A stretch of DNA of 24,847 nt from Clostridia bacterium (GTDB lineage Bacteria > Bacillota_A > Clostridia > Christensenellales > Aristaeellaceae), in assembly GCA_017432405.1 (NCBI GenBank), contig JAFRJF010000139.1:1-24847 (forward strand), given 5' to 3'. Made by a program: the position numbers and the translations under genes. Each line of letters begins with the position of its first letter. Within the stretch, counting starts at the first letter, position 1. The notes below the pieces were generated by a model. The model searched no databases, was not told where the DNA came from, and worked only from the letters and a program-made list of their open reading frames with translations. This document shows, piece by piece, positions 21,327 to 24,847 of this stretch.

Positions 21327-23684
21327 TCACCCCGCCTGGCGCTGCTCCGCGCGCTCCAGCACGGCCTCCAGCGCGTCGTCCACCCGGTCCATCAGGCGGA
21401 TGTCCATCTTTTCGAGTATCCCGGCGTCGATCTTCTCCAGGTCCTTCCCGTTTTCCCTGGGCAGCAGTATGCGCGTGATGCCCAGGCGATAGGCGGCCAG
21501 CAGCTTTTCCTTCACGCCGCCGATGGGCAGCACCCTGCCGTGCAGCGTGATCTCGCCGGTCATGGCCAGCGCGCCGCTGGCGGACAGGCCCGTCACGGCG
21601 CTCATCAACGCGCAGCTGAGGGCCACGCCCGCCGAGGGACCGTCCTTGGGCACCGCGCCCTCGGGCACGTGAATGTGGATGTCGTGCTTTTCAAAGTAGT
21701 CCGCGGGCGCGCCCCATTCCGCAAGGCGGGCGCGAACCACGCTCCGGGCCAGCTCCGCCGATTCCTTCATCACGTCGCCCAGCTTGCCGGTCAGCTTCAT
21801 GTTGCCCTTGCCGGGGAAGCAGAGGGCTTCCACCGGCATGACCTCGCCGCCGACGCTGGTCCAGGCCAGGCCGTTGACCACGCCCACCTCGCGCCGCTCG
21901 GCCACGGGCTGGCGCAGGTAGCGGGGCGACCCCAGGTATTCCTTCAGGTCCTTCGGCTTGATGGAAACGCTCTTGTCCTCGGGGCATTCCACCAGGTGCA
22001 GCGTCGCCCTGCGGCACAGCTGGGCGATCTGCCGCTCCAGCGTGCGCACGCCGGATTCCCGGGTATAGCCGTCAATCAGCGCGGCGATGGCCTTGTCCGA
22101 CAGCTTCAGCTGGCCCTTTGAGAGGTTGTGGGCCTCCCGCTGCTTGGGCAGCAGGTGCCGCTTGGCGATCTCCAGCTTCTCCTCGCTGGTATAGCTGGGC
22201 ACCTCGATGACCTCCATGCGGTCCAGCAGCGCCCGGTCGATGGTGTCCAGCGAGTTGGCCGTGGTGATGAACAGCACGTCCGACAGGTCGAAGGGCACCT
22301 CCAGGTAGTGGTCCCGGAAGGCGTTGTTCTGGGCGGGGTCAAGGGCCTCCAGCATGGCCGAGGCGGGGTCGCCCCGCATGTCCCGGGACAGCTTGTCGAT
22401 CTCGTCCAGCAGGAACACCGGGTTCATGGTCTTGCACTGGCGGATGGCCGATATGATGCGCCCAGGCATCGCGCCCACATAGGTCTTGCGGTGGCCGCGG
22501 ATCTCCGCCTCGTCGTGCACGCCGCCCAGTGACAGGCGGGTGAACTTGCGGTCCAGCGCCCTGGCGATGGACTGGGCGATGGAGGTCTTGCCCACGCCGG
22601 GCGGGCCCACCAGGCAGATGATGGGGCTCTTCAATTTATCGGAGGCCACGGAGCGCACCGCCAGGTATTCGATCAGCCGGCGCTTGACCTCCTCCATGCC
22701 GTAGTGATCGGCCTCGAGGACCCTGCGGGCCTTCTTGATGTCGATATTCGAGGTATCGTAGACCTCCCAGGGCAGCTCCAGCATATATTCGATGTAGTTC
22801 TGGCTGACGCCGCTCTCCGGGGCGTGCACGGAGGAGCGCGCCAGGCGCTTCAGCTCCTTTTCAACGTGCTCCCTTGCGGCGGGGGGCAGCTTGGACGCCT
22901 GGATGCGGCGGCGCAGCTCGGTGACCTCCTCGTCCTCGTCCTCCCCCAGTTCCTCCTGGATGGCGTGTATCTGCTCGCGGAGATAGTATTCGTGGTTGGC
23001 CTTGTCCATATACTCCTGGACCCGAGCCTGTATGCGCTCCTCCAGCTCACAGATCTGGATCTCGTCGGCCAGCTTTTCCAGCAGCAGCTTCATTCGCTGG
23101 TCCACGTCCAGGCAATCCAGCACCGCCTGCTTGTCCTCCAGGCGGCTGAGCATGTTGGAGGCCACCACGTCGCACAGCACCGAGGGGCTGCGCTCGCCCT
23201 CCACGGCCTGCAAAAGCTCGGGCATCGACTGGCCCCTGGCCCGTGCGGCCTGGGCGGCGAGGCTTCGGATCGCCCCCATCATCGCCCGCTGGTGGGCGTC
23301 GGTATAGGGCATGGGGGCGAGGCTCACCTCCACGATCTCGGCCTTCTGCATCTCCCCCGTCTCGAGCACATTGATGAGCATGGCCCTTCCGTGGCCCTCC
23401 AGCAGCACCCTTGCGGTGCCGTCGGGCATGTGCAGCACCTGCTTGACCACGGCGACCGTTCCCACTGTGTACAGCTCCTCGAGGCCGGGATGGTCGCAAG
23501 CGCTGTCCCGCTGGGCCACCACAAACAGGCGCTGATCCTCGCCCTGGGCCGCGTCGCGTACCGCAAACAGGGAGCGATCCCTTGCGATGTCGATCGTGAT
23601 TACCGTATTCGGAAACATCGCCAGGCCCCGCAGCGGCAGCAGCGGAAGCCTGACCGTATGATTCTGGCGCGTCACCTTGCTCAA
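21327..23684 (-). CDS. lon: ATP-dependent protease Lon
   Basis: A 785-residue AAA+ serine protease that degrades damaged and regulatory proteins. The N-terminal substrate domain (10-210) and a coiled coil (about 210-285) precede the AAA+ module, with Walker A GPPGVGKT (360-367) and Walker B FLLDEID (424-430). The protease domain has the catalytic Ser684 in PKDGPSAG and Lys727 in GGVKEK, forming the Ser-Lys dyad. Length and order are normal. The start is a TTG at 23684; a GGGGG tract lies about 9 nt upstream, and no ATG in frame would give the normal N-terminus. It has its own promoter and leads into engB. Confidence 0.97.
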   Translation of the reverse strand: MSKVTRQNHTVRLPLLPLRGLAMFPNTVITIDIARDRSLFAVRDAAQGEDQRLFVVAQRDSACDHPGLEELYTVGTVAVVKQVLHMPDGTARVLLEGHGRAMLINVLETGEMQKAEIVEVSLAPMPYTDAHQRAMMGAIRSLAAQAARARGQSMPELLQAVEGERSPSVLCDVVASNMLSRLEDKQAVLDCLDVDQRMKLLLEKLADEIQICELEERIQARVQEYMDKANHEYYLREQIHAIQEELGEDEDEEVTELRRRIQASKLPPAAREHVEKELKRLARSSVHAPESGVSQNYIEYMLELPWEVYDTSNIDIKKARRVLEADHYGMEEVKRRLIEYLAVRSVASDKLKSPIICLVGPPGVGKTSIAQSIARALDRKFTRLSLGGVHDEAEIRGHRKTYVGAMPGRIISAIRQCKTMNPVFLLDEIDKLSRDMRGDPASAMLEALDPAQNNAFRDHYLEVPFDLSDVLFITTANSLDTIDRALLDRMEVIEVPSYTSEEKLEIAKRHLLPKQREAHNLSKGQLKLSDKAIAALIDGYTRESGVRTLERQIAQLCRRATLHLVECPEDKSVSIKPKDLKEYLGSPRYLRQPVAERREVGVVNGLAWTSVGGEVMPVEALCFPGKGNMKLTGKLGDVMKESAELARSVVRARLAEWGAPADYFEKHDIHIHVPEGAVPKDGPSAGVALSCALMSAVTGLSASGALAMTGEITLHGRVLPIGGVKEKLLAAYRLGITRILLPRENGKDLEKIDAGILEKMDIRLMDRVDDALEAVLERAEQRQAG

Positions 23685-23716
23685 TGATAGGTTCCCCCGT
23701 ATACAATGGTATTTAC

Positions 23717-23744
23717 AGTATACCTTAGATGTGTTAAGTTACAA
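23717..23744 (-). promoter_or_regulatory. Promoter of lon
   Basis: On the minus strand, TTGTAA (23739-23744), a 16-nt spacer and TATACT (23717-23722), about 33 nt upstream of the lon TTG. I see no CtsR or CIRCE heat-shock operator nearby. Confidence 0.6.
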
Positions 23745-23845
23745 AGGAATTGGCCTGGTGTTTTCAACCTCATAATGTAAATGGTGGGTATAAAGTGAAA
23801 GGGCAGCCAGCGGCACTGAATATCCGGACACAAGGCCGCGGGGTA

Positions 23846-23874
23846 TGGACAATCCGACGCATTTCAATTATAAT
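23846..23874 (+). promoter_or_regulatory. Promoter of the secreted acidic protein gene
   Basis: TGGACA (23846-23851), an exact 17-nt spacer and a perfect TATAAT (23869-23874). The gene starts 33 nt after the -10 box. Confidence 0.88.
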
Positions 23875-23906
23875 AGTGACAGTATATGCCTGAAGGAGCG
23901 ATTCCG

Positions 23907-24473
23907 ATGAAGAGATGGCTGTCCTCGATACTGGCCCTCGTGCTGCTGCTCTGCGCGTTGGCATCCGCGTTTGCCGAGGAGGACTGGACGGATGATTACG
24001 CCTTCGAAGCCTTTGACGACGGCTATGACGGCACCTGGGTCCAGGTCAGCGCCCTGGATATCGAATTCTGCCTGCCGGAGGGCTGGCAGGAAACCGCCGC
24101 GCCGGAGGGCGCCGCCTATGCCGCCGCAAACGCTCAGGGCAGCGCGACCCTCGCCATTCGGTTGGCCGCCCAAAGCGTGGACGACCTTGCCGCCTGGGGC
24201 GCGGCCAACCTGAAAAACAGCCAGCCGACAACGGCGGGCTTCTACGACGTGCTGCTCAGCGGCGGCGGGAACGCGATGAGCGCTTACCTGATCGTCACGG
24301 TGGACGACGTGCTCGCCTTCGACTTCACCCGTTCAATCGAGGAGGCCCTCTCCCCCGATTTCGCCCTTCAGATCGTAGGCAGCGCCTGCGCGCTTTGGGA
24401 CGACGACGTGCCCCTGATGGACGGCGACGCGGACTTCGACTTCGGCGAGGCGTTCGAGGCGGACCTGGGCTGA
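23907..24473 (+). CDS. Secreted acidic protein of unknown function
   Basis: A 188-residue exported protein. A classical signal peptide (MKRWLSSILALVLLLCALAS, then AFA before EEDW) suggests signal peptidase I cleavage near residue 23-24. The mature part is very acidic (EEDWTDDYAFEAFDDGYDG; DGDADFDFGEAFEADLG at the end), with a central region (WVQVSALDIEFCLPEGW, AAQSVDDLAAWGAANL) resembling small lipoprotein-like or anti-sigma-associated domains seen in Clostridia. I do not recognise the family with confidence. The frame opens at 23886, but the ATG at 23907 with GGAG 8 nt upstream begins the signal peptide. It is monocistronic, divergent from lon, with a near-consensus promoter. Confidence 0.8.
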   Translation: MKRWLSSILALVLLLCALASAFAEEDWTDDYAFEAFDDGYDGTWVQVSALDIEFCLPEGWQETAAPEGAAYAAANAQGSATLAIRLAAQSVDDLAAWGAANLKNSQPTTAGFYDVLLSGGGNAMSAYLIVTVDDVLAFDFTRSIEEALSPDFALQIVGSACALWDDDVPLMDGDADFDFGEAFEADLG

Positions 24474-24564
24474 AAACCGGTCTTGCGGCATCCCCGCGAC
24501 AAGGCCCTGTGCCTTGCACAATGATTAAGATGCGGTTTAAATTCGTAAAATCTGGAATTGGGTA

Positions 24565-24593
24565 TTGACAAAAGGGGGGATTTGTTGTAATAT
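24565..24593 (+). promoter_or_regulatory. Promoter of the tRNA cluster
   Basis: A perfect TTGACA (24565-24570), a 17-nt spacer containing a G6 run, and TAATAT (24588-24593), 38 bp before the first tRNA. Between the secreted-protein gene and this promoter there is only a weak 6-bp hairpin near 24500-24516. Confidence 0.85.
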
Positions 24594-24630
24594 ATCACAT
24601 GTCGCCGCGAGCGGCAAACGAGGAACAATT

Positions 24631-24706
24631 GGGAGCATAGCTCAGCTGGGAGAGCATTTGCCTTACAAGCAAAGGGTCACAGGTTCGAGCCCTGTTGTTC
24701 CCACCA
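24631..24706 (+). tRNA. tRNA-Val (anticodon UAC)
   Basis: A 76-nt cloverleaf: acceptor GGGAGCA pairs with TGTTCCC (one G-U), D-arm AGCTCAGCTGGGAGAGC, anticodon stem TTTGC/GCAAA enclosing CTTACAA (anticodon TAC), T-arm with GGTTCGAGCC, discriminator A and an encoded CCA. Confidence 0.96.
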
Positions 24707-24709
24707 TGT

Positions 24710-24847
<138 letters not shown>

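Noticed and set aside
20802..22121. A 439-codon plus-strand frame opposite engB and lon
   Set aside because: Antisense to two strongly conserved genes; His/Gln-rich shadow composition.

Overview
The window is about 25 kb of GC-rich bacterial chromosome, densely packed with ordinary housekeeping and metabolic genes. It looks like a Bacillota/Clostridia-type genome. The reasons are strong AAGGAGG-type ribosome binding sites, sigma-A style promoters (TTGACA-N17-TATAGT, TTGACA-N17-TAATAT), tight U-tract hairpin terminators, a UgtP/MGDG-synthase-type glycosyltransferase and tRNA genes with encoded CCA. The exact taxon cannot be read from the sequence. I see no phage, insertion sequence, CRISPR array or defence island.

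Layout. (1) 68-2488, +: leuS, closed by a bidirectional terminator. (2) 2556-3505, -: two small unknown genes, a membrane protein and an acidic helical protein. (3) 3659-10116, +: one probable transcription unit with a promoter at 3608-3635 and a terminator at 10142-10171. It holds a small membrane protein, trmB read in frame into a class II aldolase, an NlpC/P60 endopeptidase, the cobalamin nucleotide-loop genes cobT-cobU-cobS-(second cobU-like)-cobC, and a small acidic-tailed membrane protein. (4) 10292-11797, +: a PreA-like FMN/Fe-S oxidoreductase with an extra N-terminal Fe-S domain. (5) 11851-17216, -: a complete branched-chain-amino-acid type ABC transporter (binding protein, livH, livM, livG, livF) ending in a DUF2284 cysteine-rich protein. 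A terminator and a second hairpin separate the binding-protein gene from livH. (6) 17445-23684, -: lon, engB, aspartate kinase, a CrtO-like acyltransferase candidate and a UgtP-like glycosyltransferase. A palindromic tandem repeat cluster lies between engB and the kinase gene. (7) 23907-24473, +: a secreted acidic protein behind a near-consensus promoter. (8) 24631 to the window end: tRNA-Val, tRNA-Asp and a cut-off tRNA-Phe with their own promoter.

How it fits together. The cob genes cover the late steps that attach the lower ligand to cobinamide. No corrin-ring genes are present here, so the cluster could serve salvage or the end of a pathway encoded elsewhere. The liv operon is a standard importer. 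The lon-engB-lysC-lipid block mixes quality control, ribosome assembly, amino-acid synthesis and membrane lipid genes.

I did not find a convincing wholly new system. The items most worth a second look are the trmB-aldolase in-frame junction, which a single A in an A6 tract would convert to a normal ATGA-coupled gene pair; the palindromic repeat cluster before lysC; the PreA variant that carries PreT-like Fe-S cysteines but no FAD/NAD module; and the two cobU-like genes with complementary motif losses.
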